Shown here in pieces: positions 57,701-64,000 of a stretch of 64,000 bases of DNA. Below the pieces are notes generated by a model. It did no database searches. It saw nothing but the letters and a program-made list of their open reading frames with translations, and had not been told where the DNA came from. The position numbers and the translations under genes are program-made. The first letter of the stretch is position 1; every line of letters starts with the position of its first letter. This DNA is from Podocnemis expansa. Its lineage: Eukaryota; Chordata; Testudines; Podocnemididae. The stretch is from NCBI GenBank assembly GCA_007922195.1, contig ML681995.1, positions 21,083,801-21,147,800 of the forward strand, read 5' to 3'.

Positions 57701-60700
57701 GTACACATCGTATAATGGTGTTATACTTCAAAGGATTATATCGTATGTGTGCATTTCTGAATGCAAGTAAATAGAAATACAGACAGAAAAATAATTGAAC
57801 CCTATGTGCACCTGGATGTGCTGCAAAAATATGCCCCCATGGAGAATTCAAAAGAAACTACTTCAAGGGAGTCTAGCAAAGTTGTTTGGCTCCTGTAACA
57901 CAGTTCCTTGCATATGGGCACAGTCTGTCACCAGACTTTAGTGCCATCAATTGGATTATTGGAAGTTTGGCTTGATCCTGGGACTCCCAGCTTTAAAAAA
58001 GAGTATTTCTTGCCTAAGCTAAAAGACACTATTCATGCAAAGTTTCAAAGGGGCAGCCATGTTAGTCTAGTTCAGTAAAACAAACAAGGAGCCCTGTGGC
58101 ACTTAAAGACTAACAAATGTATTTATTGCATGAGTTTTCGTGGGAGAAAGTTCCACTTCATCAGATGCTTTGAAGATTTTTCTCCCACAAAAGCTCATGC
58201 AATAAATACATTTGTTAGTCTTTAAGTGCCACAGGACTGTGTTTATTCATGCAAAGAATGTAGTGCTCATGAATCTCTAACTAGTCCAACACTAGAGGGA
58301 GCTGGTCAGACTCTTCATGTGGGTTACATTTTCATCTACAAAAAGAGAAAATGGTCATGAAATTACTCAGGCCTTTTAAAAAACTCATCTGAACTGTTTA
58401 ATTGTGATTGGAGCATGTAGCCAAGCTATGACATTCAGTACTGATGTAAATTAATAAAAATAACCATTTCATATTTGCCTTTCATTGACTGAGGCCTGTC
58501 TTCATCTTCCTGGGTTTGGGATTGGTGTCAAATATACAATGCCAGGGTTTTGGTACTTACTTCTGTACTAAATAATTACCTCAAAATCAGAGGTTTAGGG
58601 GTTGAAGAAAAAAGATCACTCACTACACTTACTGTTGTAAGTATCTGAAAAGGAAGTTGGGGAGCTTAACTCCAGTTAGAGTAGTTTGTGGAACTTGAGA
58701 TGCGTGTGAGTAATGGCTGGTTCTAACAAATCCTTTTTAAAACTATAGCATATGGGAATCCTATCTGTTTGTATCACACCAAAGCTAGCACCTCTGCTTA
58801 ACATGCAGAAGGTCCTGGGTTCAATTCCCAGGGGGTTGGACTCGATGATCTCACGAGGTCCCTTCCAGCCCTATGATTTGATTGATTGATTGATAGAGAC
58901 AAAGTGCAATCAGGGCAGTATTGTAGGAAGCACTGGAGAAAAATACACAGTGAAGAGACAATCCTTCCCCTAGTGCCATCTTCTCCTGTCAACATTGTTT
59001 TCAACTGCTACATTTCTTACCGAAGTTTTTTGGTGGTAAGCCAGCAATGGGATGGTTAACTAATGAATAAGGCTGAGATGAACATTCCTCACCTAGCCTT
59101 AAAGATCTTTCTAAAAGAAATAGACAATGGTTGATGGCCACAAAATTCTAAGTTAATCGCACTTAAAGAAAAGGCCTCAGGTGTAATCCAGTACAGTCTG
59201 ATAGCACGTACAAAATGGCGTGTGTTCTTTGGGTGCTTTTTTGGATTGCAAGTGTGTGGAGCTAGGGATCTTGAATTGGAGGCTTTTCTAAGCACCTGCA
59301 GTTGCATGAATTTGGGCATGGGTAACGGACACAAGAGGAGCCATGAAAAAGAATAGTGTTTCCAGTGTCCACATGCCTGCACTGTGGCCAGGATTTGCGG
59401 CACAGCATGTCCACTGGTTTGCTCTGATCCCTATATGCAATTCTAAAAGGGCTAACTGTCACCCCCAGGTCGTGGAAGGGCAAAAGACAGCAAGTGCATT
59501 CTTGTGACAAGCAAAAGCGAAGTGATTGAGAATGAGAGAAACAATATCTACAGGGAGATGATGATGAACAAAGCCATCGCAGAGCTGCAGGAGTGGGATG
59601 AGGAATGGTTCGCAAGGAAGGTGGGTCTGGTAGCCACCATTCTGCATGCCCCAAAGCAGAGACAGAACTGTTGCTGATCATCATCCCCAGGCTCTTTCAG
59701 CTGCACTGAGGATCCACTTGGTGAAATTCACCCCATACACAGACAAAGCACAAGGCCTTCTGTGCACCAGGGAGATGTGAATTTTTCCCACATTGTGGTA
59801 TCCATTGCGTAGCACTGCTGTGTGGTGCTTTTCACCTCTGTGGCAGCTGCAAAGTACTGGTGGTCAAATGGGGTTTCAGAGCCATCTTTTTGCGTCAAGC
59901 TGTGTGGATGGTCTTTTGTTGCATGTGTTCAATATGCTAAGTTAGCGCTTCTGTGTGAGACTGTGGGTAGGCTCAGCACTGGTGAAATCTAATGCAGTTA
60001 ATGAAAACCAGTTTTAGCCCAAGGAGTTCATTGTGTCCACACTGGGTATTCTGATTCATGTGCTGAACCCTTCCAGATTTGCTCCATGCCCCCACTAGCC
60101 GTGTTCTGAGCATTTCAGTTGCAGTAGCCTTCATTTAGTGATTTCACAGCCTTCTGAAGCAGATGATTGTGGGAGACCTCAAAGGTCCAGCAGGAGCAGC
60201 TTGTTAGTGTGATTATGACAATCAGCTCCATCAACACTGACACTGAAATGGTGCAGCTTGGAGTGGTGTTTAATTACACTGTATGCTATTTATCCAGACA
60301 ATATGACAGGCACATAAACCAAGGGCTTTAGAAGACTGCTGGGAGTATTGTACAGTTTTTACAACCAAAAAAGCCTCAAAAGCGGAGGTGAGGTATGATG
60401 TTCTTGTAGAATGATCCAGGAGCTACCTCAGTGCCAGACTTGCCAAAGCACCATTGACTTCAGTGTCAAAATGAACTTTGCCCTGGCTGAGCTGCAATCC
60501 CTGCAGAGGTGAAAAGCAGCAGGTGTCACACTGTTGGTGGGGCTGTGTCACGTGCATCAGTTGCAGAGCTGGGCCTGTGTCACAGCACTGAATTGTAGTG
60601 AGCATTGGGCATCAAAGCTCTGAAGCAATGCTAGGCTCTGCAAAAACCTTAACATCCACTCCTGAGCATGCTCAGTAATTTTTTTCCCCAGATGTTCTTC

Positions 60701-63700
60701 ATCAACTGTCGGAGACAGGTGCTGGCTTCATCTTTTTGCTAAAGAGACTTTGTTCAAGAATTGGACAACACATATGCATCCTCCACTTTCACAGCAATTC
60801 TTACACAGTGGGATATTTGGGGTTGGCAATTTTGAGAAGAATAGGGATAAGCTCTCCTTTGGGGAGAGTTGTCAGACTTGAGACTCAAGATGCATTTTCA
60901 AATGAATAGTAGAGAGGTGTCTGAATTTCACCAGGACCTCTTTTTTCAGAGCCACAGCTGGGGTCTATCAGCATAGCTCCATTGACTTCACTGGAGCAGC
61001 ACAGAGCAATATTAGCTGGCCATTTGGCCCTCACTGTTCTTCTGAAGGTCATAACCTCCTTTTGTTTTGAATGGCTTGGTTTTTAGATAAGAGATTTGCA
61101 AAACAAGGAAAAGACAATGCGAGATTCCAAAAAGAGAGAAATGAAACCAAAACCAGTCGGGGGCAATAGAAAATTGCTCTGTGGGAAATGCAAAAGGTAT
61201 GCCTGCGAGACAGATGACATCAGAGTTATAGCGGTAAGTGTATGGCATTGGAATCTGTGAATGTTATGTTGCGCCAATAATTCAAGTTACTAGCCAGGAA
61301 CATCGTTGCCCTGGGGGAAGACCCAGCATCCAGGCTTTGCCCACTGGCCCCAATTTGGAGCCTGACCCCGGCCAGTGACAGGGACGGGCAGCCTGGCCAA
61401 GAAGAGGCAGGCGCTGCCACAGATAGCCTAGCCTCAGCTTGGTGAGGCACGCACCGCCGTGGCTGGCCCGGCTGGGAGAGGCAGGGTGCTCCCAAGGCAT
61501 TCAGGGCACTGACACCAAGCCTCAGGCATGTGCCCCATGTACCAGGTGCCAGCAACGCCCTTGTTATTAATTGAATCTTACCACTCCAGTTTTAGGGTTA
61601 TATTTGGTATGGAAGTTGAAATGACCAGTTTGATGCAGAATGGGACAGAGGCACTTTAGTACTGAATCAAATCTGTGGTCCTTTTTGTGTGCTGTTGACA
61701 GGGTGCCAGATATTACACTGATTCTCGTACCTTTCACTGAAATATACCATTATGGAACAACTGGCAGTAGATGTTTCTTTCTAAACCCAGGCTGTTAGCA
61801 TTTAACTTGTACTCAAAAGCACAGTGGCTTATATCCTTTAATTTTTAATCCTACTTAATATAACTGGATGTTTCCTTTTCATACATGGGTTAAATCTTTT
61901 TAAAAATTATGCTAAACTCTTTGACTGTGGAAAAAAAAAATCAGTTAAATGTATTGCCTTTTGGTTTCATTGGCTGCCCCCTTGTTCTTGTATCATGACA
62001 GAGGCTGCACATGACTGCAGTTTCCTTTCTCTATACCAGGCAATATTTTGCATAGCCGTATATCATGGTGCTTTTATTCATCAGTTGTGATCCTTTCAAT
62101 CACTCCTCAGACAGATGTCACTCCTGGCCTCATAACTTTCGTCACCTATCTCTGAACCCCTTCCTTCTGGCTCTGCATCCTGTGAGATCAAGCTGAGTGG
62201 TGCAGAGCACAACCTTCCAGAGAAAGATGTCTCACTGCTTTATAGACAGTCATGAAACTTTTGGGATTATTTTCCATCTCATTCTGTATGCAGTGGAATA
62301 TTTGTTTTGCTTTTCTAGAACGGCTGCTGAGCGTTATTCATGTTCTCATTGCGCTGTGTGTATGGGGTCTCAGTCACGCTCTGCTCCCTCCACACAGAGG
62401 TTGGCAAAGTCAATTGTCAGCACTGCAACAGGGAAATCAAAGTTTGGAATTGGGTTTCCTAAGTGTGGAGGAATTTTCATGTGTTGGAAACTTCTGGTTG
62501 CCCAGTACTACTAATTGATCCTTTGCTCCCCATTTAAAAACTCCCCACAACTCCCCACCCAGTTTTCCAGGAATAGGTAATTGGAAATTAAAGAGAAGCA
62601 CTAGCTATTTCTTTGTGTTTTCCAGCAGCAGAGAAGGGTGGGGGGCAGGAAGCTAGCAGGAGACATCAGGATTCTTAACTCCCAGAGGGCTGTGAGGTTA
62701 TGGCTCTGAACTTGCTCCCCAGCACTATAAAGGGAACTCCCTGACCAGTCACCTACATCGGGGCCTATGGAACATAGGGCTATTTTCAAACATTCTTACA
62801 CTTGCAAGGACGGCAGGGAACTTGAATCTTTCCTTGTGGTGGTCTACGGTGCATGCAAGTGGAGCTGAGGTTCTAACAGGGGTTTATAAGAAGGCAAATT
62901 ATATTTTCTTAGTTGAGACTTTATAAATCTTTCTAAAACCAAATGTAATTTTGATGTTCTTGTGAGAAGGGCAATGAGTGACCATGTCCTCCCTCTGTTG
63001 GTTTTGGGTAAGGGCATTTCCTTTTCCATAATTGCTGCTGCAACTCATGCTATTTTATATACAAGAATAAGCTCAGGGCTATGCTTTAAAACAAATGACT
63101 GACGCAGACCTCTTTTGCTTAAGTATGTGCACAACTCCTGTGTTAAGACGTAGGATCTACAGGTACTCCTCCATTTAGGCACCCAACTTAATTGGTACTT
63201 TTTGAACATGCCCATCCTTGTAGCCCTTTCAGATGACTAGAGCAGTTGCCCTAATGCTGCTGCTTAAGTAGACTATGATGTTGGTAAAGGCCTGGGATTC
63301 TTTGATGACACAGTCCTGGATGAAGGCCAACAAATGGAACTTAAAGCAACAAATAGGAATTGTGAAATTTCTGGCATTAAGCTGCACATGATTTTCTTTT
63401 TTTATACTCATTTTAGGAATCTCACCACACGGTTTTAGATCCCCTATTTAAGGAACGTTTTCTGACCAAGCCTCACAAAAAACCAAGTTGCTACGACTGT
63501 TTTGAGAAGAAATGTAAAATGTACTGTCGGGAGTCCAAGTGCCAGCATGACTGGGGAATCACAGCAAGGTACAAAACATTCGATGATCTCCCAATAATCA
63601 AAATTGAAAGCTTTGTGGTGAAGGATGTCACAACTGGGAAACTTGCCATTTTCCGGAAATGGAGAGATGTGGATTTTACTATGAAGGAATTTGACATTAA

Positions 63701-63725
63701 TGAAATGTCCTGCTCAGCAGAGTAG
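24642..63725 (+). CDS. RIGI: RIGI (RIG-I, DDX58), complete 18-exon coding region
   Basis: RIG-I is a cytosolic sensor of short double-stranded RNA with 5' tri- or diphosphate; once bound, its CARDs signal through MAVS to IRF3/NF-kB and type I interferon. All 18 exons join in frame to 931 residues (human 925). CARD1 spans about 1-88, CARD2 about 90-172, then an acidic linker. Helicase motifs are P-loop APTGSGKT at 266-273, DECH at 374-377, TAS at 411-413, VADEGIDI at 700-707 and QVRGRGR at 727-733. The Hel2i insertion lies between Hel1 and Hel2, followed by the pincer and the C-terminal RNA-cap-binding domain with zinc cysteines C812, C815, C866 and C871. The start [10 protein letters not shown] matches the family N-terminus. 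No break is seen, so the gene should be functional. Chicken lacks RIG-I; this species keeps it. Confidence 0.97.
25145..25337. repeat. Foldback-family repeat, palindromic copy
   Basis: Arms ctggcacttttaaagactaa and ttagtctttaaaagtgccag face each other; the middle holds cccacttcatcagatg and its inverted partner gacaaagtgggatt. Confidence 0.72.
26140..26182 (-). repeat. Foldback-family terminal fragment
   Basis: It reads ctgaactagactaacacgg then ctgcccctttgg, the reverse of the ggggcagccgtgttagtc end seen at 1258. Confidence 0.6.
26205..26334 (+). mobile_element. Fragment of a non-autonomous DNA element
   Basis: It begins aaggcctagtctacgctag, like the ggcttgcctacacg starts at 29318, and includes caccccggggtggctaatta. 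No right end is seen before the DIRS-related text begins. Confidence 0.35.
26337..29099 (+). mobile_element. DIRS-like retrotransposon fragment, plus strand, decayed gag region
   Basis: It starts near the terminal phrase tcttcgagtgattgctcatg. On the plus strand at about 27340-27441 it encodes a Cys/His knuckle, [20 protein letters not shown], followed by LG, as in reptile DIRS gag ORFs. Near 28820 it encodes [18 protein letters not shown] and then SWL, another conserved DIRS phrase. Frames are broken by stops and shifts. No reverse transcriptase motif was found. A GC-rich unrelated repeat occupies about 26395-26935. Confidence 0.65.
29318..29440 (+). mobile_element. Fragment of a non-autonomous DNA element
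   Basis: It starts agggcttgcctacacgtag, the common end of a turtle inverted-repeat family. The copy stops where the DIRS terminal hairpin begins. Confidence 0.35.
29442..29733. mobile_element. DIRS-like terminal region with inverted arms of about 53 bases
   Basis: The left arm (gttgcttacctgtaactgg...gctcatgtccattc) and the right arm (gaatggacatgagc...ccagttacagataagcaac) are inverted with about five mismatches. Between them is a GC-rich core with cagttccttcttgatg. DIRS elements use inverted or split terminal repeats instead of LTRs, which fits. Confidence 0.6.
29819..30127 (-). pseudogene. DIRS-like tyrosine recombinase fragment
   Basis: On the minus strand an open frame encodes [16 protein letters not shown], then [18 protein letters not shown] and VSHYAL. 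This fits the H-x-x-R and late conserved region of DIRS tyrosine recombinases (H-S-T-R-A, VPI-x-DICRAATW, TFVRHY). Position and strand place it as the 3' part of an element whose terminal region is the hairpin at 29442-29733. It is truncated and not an independent gene. Confidence 0.65.
30865..30996 (+). CDS. RIGI: RIGI exon 2 (CARD1, residues 36-79)
   Basis: The acceptor is tttacag. Phase 1 to phase 1. The signature [12 protein letters not shown] matches the family. The residue aligned with human Thr55 is Ala54 here. Confidence 0.94.
32410..33052 (+). mobile_element. CR1 LINE 3' end
   Basis: The text from ggttggacattaggaaaaaa through gtcagggtgattaaccactg to cctttccagattctatgatt, read in parts, is the CR1 3' UTR. 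It ends in the octamer-like attctatgattctgt. No open reading frame remains. Confidence 0.85.
34085..34263 (+). CDS. RIGI: RIGI exon 3 (CARD1 end and CARD2 start, residues 80-139)
   Basis: The acceptor is gtttttaag, the donor gtatta. It contains [14 protein letters not shown] and [12 protein letters not shown], aligned with human GYSGLYEAIESWDF and CLINQECEEILQ. Confidence 0.94.
34540..35440. mobile_element. Probable non-autonomous DNA element
   Basis: It starts tttgtacatgctaaagttctg and gtcagcaaaagg and ends near aatatagacgtggcttgggc. These are typical end phrases of a turtle element that begins with gtctacactagaaagtt-like text. The limits are weakly supported. Confidence 0.3.
35590..35865 (+). 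mobile_element. CR1 LINE 3' end, second copy
   Basis: It contains caggaaggaattttccccta, tgcattgtgcaggaggtcag and actagatgatcatactggtc, then ccttctgacctta, the usual 3' end of a CR1 subfamily. Confidence 0.75.
35880..37090. repeat. LTR-like or unclassified long repeat, copy 2
   Basis: It shares ordered blocks with 18830-20540, including cactcattcacaccctc, acagctttagataacac and a following A-rich tract. It is interrupted by a foldback copy at 36552-36752. The class is unknown. Confidence 0.35.
36552..36752. repeat. Foldback-family repeat, palindromic copy
   Basis: Arms acaaggagtctgatggcact and agtgccaccagactccttgt face each other around a centre near 36665 (cgaagtggggctc). Confidence 0.75.
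37430..37930 (+). mobile_element. L2-like LINE reverse transcriptase fossil
   Basis: On the plus strand 37489-37512 reads DDTLLYIS, the RT catalytic box, followed by [20 protein letters not shown] and, after a shift, [18 protein letters not shown]. This matches the L2/CR1-group RT layout (YADDTQLYIS ... WMRxNKLxLNPDKTEVL). Several frameshifts and stops show it is long dead. Confidence 0.6.
39118..39260 (+). repeat. Ancient SINE-like remnant (MIR/CORE type?)
   Basis: The text ctcaaagcgctttataaagg and the following attccctctacagagtgtga resemble the tail half of MIR/CORE-type SINEs. Divergence is too high for certainty. Confidence 0.3.
39438..39530 (+). repeat. Foldback-family fragment just before RIGI exon 4
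   Basis: It reads tttgccaccttaaaagccaa, aaatttctttgggcataagc and catgagctttgtcagatgc, a diverged single arm. It ends 56 bases before the exon 4 start. Confidence 0.55.
39587..39734 (+). CDS. RIGI: RIGI exon 4 (CARD2, residues 140-188)
   Basis: It contains [11 protein letters not shown] and [15 protein letters not shown]. Lys167 and Thr168 align with human Lys169 and Thr170; Gln170 stands where human has Lys172. The exon starts 57 bases after a foldback-repeat fragment. Confidence 0.94.
40283..40350 (-). mobile_element. CR1 LINE 3' end, minus strand
   Basis: It reads ccatagggttggaagggacc and tcatgagatcgagtccag, the reverse of the CR1 tail (ggtcccttccagccctatga). Short fragment. Confidence 0.6.
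41491..41622 (+). CDS. RIGI: RIGI exon 5 (acidic linker, residues 189-232)
   Basis: It encodes the poorly conserved acidic linker between the CARDs and helicase, including [15 protein letters not shown] and YSEEAEV. It was placed by splice sites, phase (1 to 1) and loose match to human NLSEN (here NFSES). Confidence 0.88.
42374..42840 (+). mobile_element. Inverted-repeat element, family of the nested insertion at 51758
   Basis: It starts caggggcggattaggggctg and shares agcggggccaactggt and further blocks with 51758-52205. The right end is diverged near 42830. Confidence 0.55.
44390..44497 (+). CDS. RIGI: RIGI exon 6 (Hel1 start, residues 233-268)
   Basis: It contains [20 protein letters not shown] and ends inside the P-loop (APT, with the following Gly codon split across the intron). 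Donor gtaaga. Confidence 0.95.
46091..46115 (+). repeat. Run of 25 T in the acceptor region of RIGI exon 7
   Basis: An uninterrupted T run ends 31 bases before the exon. It is followed by tactgac at 46115-46121, a good branch-point match. Length is likely variable between individuals. Confidence 0.75.
46147..46300 (+). CDS. RIGI: RIGI exon 7 (P-loop and motif Ia, residues 269-319)
   Basis: It completes the P-loop as GSGKT with Lys272 aligned to human Lys270, then has [12 protein letters not shown]. Phase 1 to 2. The polypyrimidine region upstream contains a run of 25 T. Confidence 0.95.
46996..47128 (-). repeat. Foldback-family repeat, minus-oriented single copy
   Basis: It reads cttccatgaaagctcatgc, ttaagtgccacacgactgc and ctagactaacatggctaccc, then ctttgga, the reverse of the 58042 left arm. 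It ends 102 bases before exon 8. Confidence 0.7.
47231..47489 (+). CDS. RIGI: RIGI exon 8 (Hel1, DECH motif, residues 320-406)
   Basis: It contains [15 protein letters not shown] and [16 protein letters not shown] with the catalytic DECH at 374-377. It is the longest internal exon. Ends in QLPQ on a codon boundary. Confidence 0.96.
48010..48242. mobile_element. hAT-like miniature element with perfect 8-bp target duplication
   Basis: It runs CAGGGCCAGCTCTAGG ... GAGCTGGCCCTA, 233 bases. Both flanks are agaatatc (48002-48009 and 48243-48250). The interior is GC-rich, with gggcaccgg-type phrases. Confidence 0.85.
48391..48553 (+). CDS. RIGI: RIGI exon 9 (motif III, residues 407-460)
   Basis: It begins [15 protein letters not shown] with motif III TAS at 411-413 and ends VYKPQK. 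Donor gtaagt. Confidence 0.95.
50110..50307 (+). repeat. Foldback-family repeat, plus-oriented single copy
   Basis: It reads caaggagtcctgtggcactt, gcatgagctttcgtgggag, cccacttcatcagacac and gtgtaagacatgggatcagg, matching 1258-1545 closely in the same order. Confidence 0.75.
50737..50838 (+). CDS. RIGI: RIGI exon 10 (start of Hel2i, residues 461-494)
   Basis: It encodes [16 protein letters not shown] and [13 protein letters not shown], matched to human LMRDTESLAKRI. Phase 1 to 1. Confidence 0.91.
51609..52478. mobile_element. hAT-like element carrying a nested insertion
   Basis: The left end is tagttcccaacctgtggtcc and the right end is aaaaggttgggaaccgctg. The flanks share tcttaa. Its interior matches the sibling at 18309-18600 except for the inserted block 51758-52205. 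Confidence 0.75.
51758..52205. mobile_element. Nested hAT-like element with 7-bp shared flank
   Basis: It runs CAGAGGCGGATTAGGGGC ... GTAATCCACCACTG. The flanks both carry ggtgcag. The sibling at 18309-18600 shows the empty site. Same family as 42374-42840. Confidence 0.8.
53124..53281 (+). CDS. RIGI: RIGI exon 11 (Hel2i, residues 495-547)
   Basis: It contains [17 protein letters not shown] and [20 protein letters not shown], near identical to the family. Donor gtaagt directly after the Arg codon. Confidence 0.95.
54480..54615 (+). CDS. RIGI: RIGI exon 12 (Hel2i, residues 548-592)
   Basis: It begins [13 protein letters not shown] and contains [15 protein letters not shown]. Acceptor aaacag, donor gtactt. 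Confidence 0.95.
54890..54965 (-). repeat. tRNA-derived SINE remnant
   Basis: On the minus strand it reads gctagctcactgggtagaaa, catgttttgagcaccaagaa and tcccaagttcagtcccta, with an A-box-like start and a B-box-like aagttcagtcc. It is a short tRNA-related SINE head, not a tRNA gene. Confidence 0.5.
55771..55919 (+). CDS. RIGI: RIGI exon 13 (Hel2i end and Hel2 motif IV, residues 593-642)
   Basis: It contains [16 protein letters not shown] and [12 protein letters not shown]. The following intron is only 170 bases, the shortest in the gene. Confidence 0.95.
56090..56180 (+). CDS. RIGI: RIGI exon 14 (Hel2, residues 643-672)
   Basis: It encodes [20 protein letters not shown] and GHSTRNQQT. Phase 0 to 1; shortest internal coding exon. 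Confidence 0.94.
56921..57091 (+). CDS. RIGI: RIGI exon 15 (motif V, residues 673-729)
   Basis: It contains [19 protein letters not shown] (motif V) and NVTKMIQVR, the first part of motif VI. Donor gtatgg. Confidence 0.96.
57149..57490. mobile_element. hAT-like element with perfect 8-bp target duplication
   Basis: It runs CAGAGGTTGGCAACC ... GTTGCAGAGCCCTG, 342 bases. Both flanks are gagtagac (57141-57148 and 57491-57498). It shares blocks with the inverted copy at 19866-20127. Confidence 0.87.
58042..58247. repeat. Foldback-family repeat, near-perfect palindromic copy
   Basis: The left arm begins aaaggggcagccatgttagt and the core arms cctgtggcacttaaagacta and tagtctttaagtgccacagg are exact inverted copies. 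The right arm lacks the terminal ggggcagcc part. Confidence 0.8.
58782..58895 (+). mobile_element. tRNA-derived SINE with CR1-like tail
   Basis: The 5' part has agctagcacctctgctta and the B box ggttcaattcc. The 3' part reads ttggactcgatgatctcac and cccttccagccctatgattt, the CR1 3' end, and finishes in ttgattgattgattgata. This is the make-up of turtle SINEs that borrow CR1 machinery. Confidence 0.75.
59469..59620 (+). CDS. RIGI: RIGI exon 16 (motif VI and pincer, residues 730-780)
   Basis: It completes motif VI with [10 protein letters not shown], the arginines contacting ATP, then encodes pincer helices ([18 protein letters not shown]). Ends on a codon boundary. Confidence 0.95.
59621..63416 (+). 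other. RIGI: RIGI introns 16 and 17 (exon 17 between)
   Basis: Intron 16 (59621-61086) shows no feature I can name. Intron 17 (61234-63416) has a GC-rich patch at 61305-61560 that may be a DNA element (catcgttgccctggggg to cagcaacgcccttg), and otherwise nothing supportable. Confidence 0.5.
61087..61233 (+). CDS. RIGI: RIGI exon 17 (pincer to C-terminal domain, residues 781-829)
   Basis: It is Lys-rich and carries the first zinc pair, LLCGKC, C812 and C815. Donor gtaagt at 61234. Confidence 0.94.
63417..63725 (+). CDS. RIGI: RIGI exon 18 (C-terminal RNA-binding domain, residues 830-931)
   Basis: It contains the second zinc pair (C866, C871), HDWGI and [10 protein letters not shown]. His832 aligns with human His830, which reads cap methylation, and Lys860 and Lys863 align with phosphate-binding Lys858 and Lys861. 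Tyr855 replaces the end-stacking Phe853. TAG stop at 63723-63725. The 3' UTR runs past the window; no AATAAA is seen before 64000. Confidence 0.96.
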   Translation, partial: ESHHTVLDPLFKERFLTKPHKKPSCYDCFEKKCKMYCRESKCQHDWGITARYKTFDDLPIIKIESFVVKDVTTGKLAIFRKWRDVDFTMKEFDINEMSCSAE

Positions 63726-64000
63726 CTAATGAACAGTTAACTCATTCCTTGCTCTAAGCACAAGTGCTGGGTGAACTATTTCAAGTGCTTGCTTAAGGAG
63801 TCTCTGAGGTCTCAGTGTTAACTTCTGAAAGTGTAAAGGTTAAAAATCAATTTGTATTCAAAGCTCTAGATCAAGGACAACTAATAATGCTCAAGGCTCT
63901 ATTGTATTTCATGGCAAAGGTGGACTTTTTGCCCATAAACTGGTTTAAAAGACAGACAAGCATGGCCAAAAGCCGCATGCCCTCTAGTCTTGCATTGTTA

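Larger units (their letters stand above)
53282..59468 (+). other. RIGI: RIGI introns 11 to 15 (exons 12-15 between)
   Basis: Introns 11-14 show little beyond the SINE remnant. Intron 15 (57092-59468) carries a hAT-like element, a foldback copy and a SINE. A TG-rich microsatellite lies at about 57551-57562. Confidence 0.5.

Noticed and set aside
58790..58840. A tRNA gene
   Set aside because: There is a B box but no full cloverleaf, and the CR1-like tail marks it as a SINE.
1..64000. CRISPR arrays, operons, bacterial or phage genes
   Set aside because: Introns, CpG island, poly(A) signal and vertebrate repeats show nuclear animal DNA; the regularly repeated units are transposon parts.

Overview
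This window is nuclear DNA of an amniote vertebrate, most likely a turtle (a crocodilian is the main alternative). The reasons are CR1 LINE 3' ends, a tRNA-derived SINE with a CR1-like tail, DIRS-type retrotransposon fragments, many short hAT-like inverted-repeat elements, and proteins close to but distinct from their mammalian counterparts. The gene order NDUFB6 - SMIM27 - TOPORS - RIGI (DDX58) matches the human 9p21.1 block as I know it, read in reverse.

Layout. Positions 1-888 hold the last two coding exons of NDUFB6 (+), a subunit of mitochondrial complex I. A repeat-bearing gap follows to about 2.9 kb. Positions 2902-3356 (-) hold a two-exon gene for a 51-residue single-pass membrane protein that I identify as SMIM27. 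It fires divergently from a CpG island (about 3.1-4.1 kb) that is also the promoter of TOPORS. TOPORS has a 5' exon ending at 3849 and one large coding exon (7939-10977), encoding a RING/RS-rich ubiquitin and SUMO E3 ligase of 1011 residues (about 1066 if an in-frame upstream start is used). Its poly(A) signal is at 11482.

From 11.5 to 24.6 kb I see no gene, only layered transposon remains. From 24642 to 63725 lies the complete coding region of RIGI (RIG-I): 18 exons, every junction with a GT donor and AG acceptor, 931 codons, no frameshift or premature stop. Domains are CARD1, CARD2, linker, Hel1, Hel2i, Hel2, pincer and a zinc-binding C-terminal domain. Its introns are loaded with repeats: DIRS pieces in opposite orientation in intron 1, a CR1 3' end in intron 2, an L2-like fossil in intron 3, and nested hAT-like elements in intron 10.

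The genes do different jobs: respiration (NDUFB6), an uncharacterised small membrane protein (SMIM27), nuclear ubiquitin/SUMO signalling (TOPORS) and cytosolic sensing of viral RNA (RIGI). Only SMIM27 and TOPORS look linked by a shared promoter. RIGI has its own upstream region with three IRF-like elements. I find no evidence of an unknown multi-gene system. The points most worth a second look are the tiny SMIM27 gene hidden beside the TOPORS promoter, residue changes in RIG-I at positions known to matter in mammals, and the structured repeat families. Identifications rest on remembered protein families and on splice and frame logic; no database search was run.
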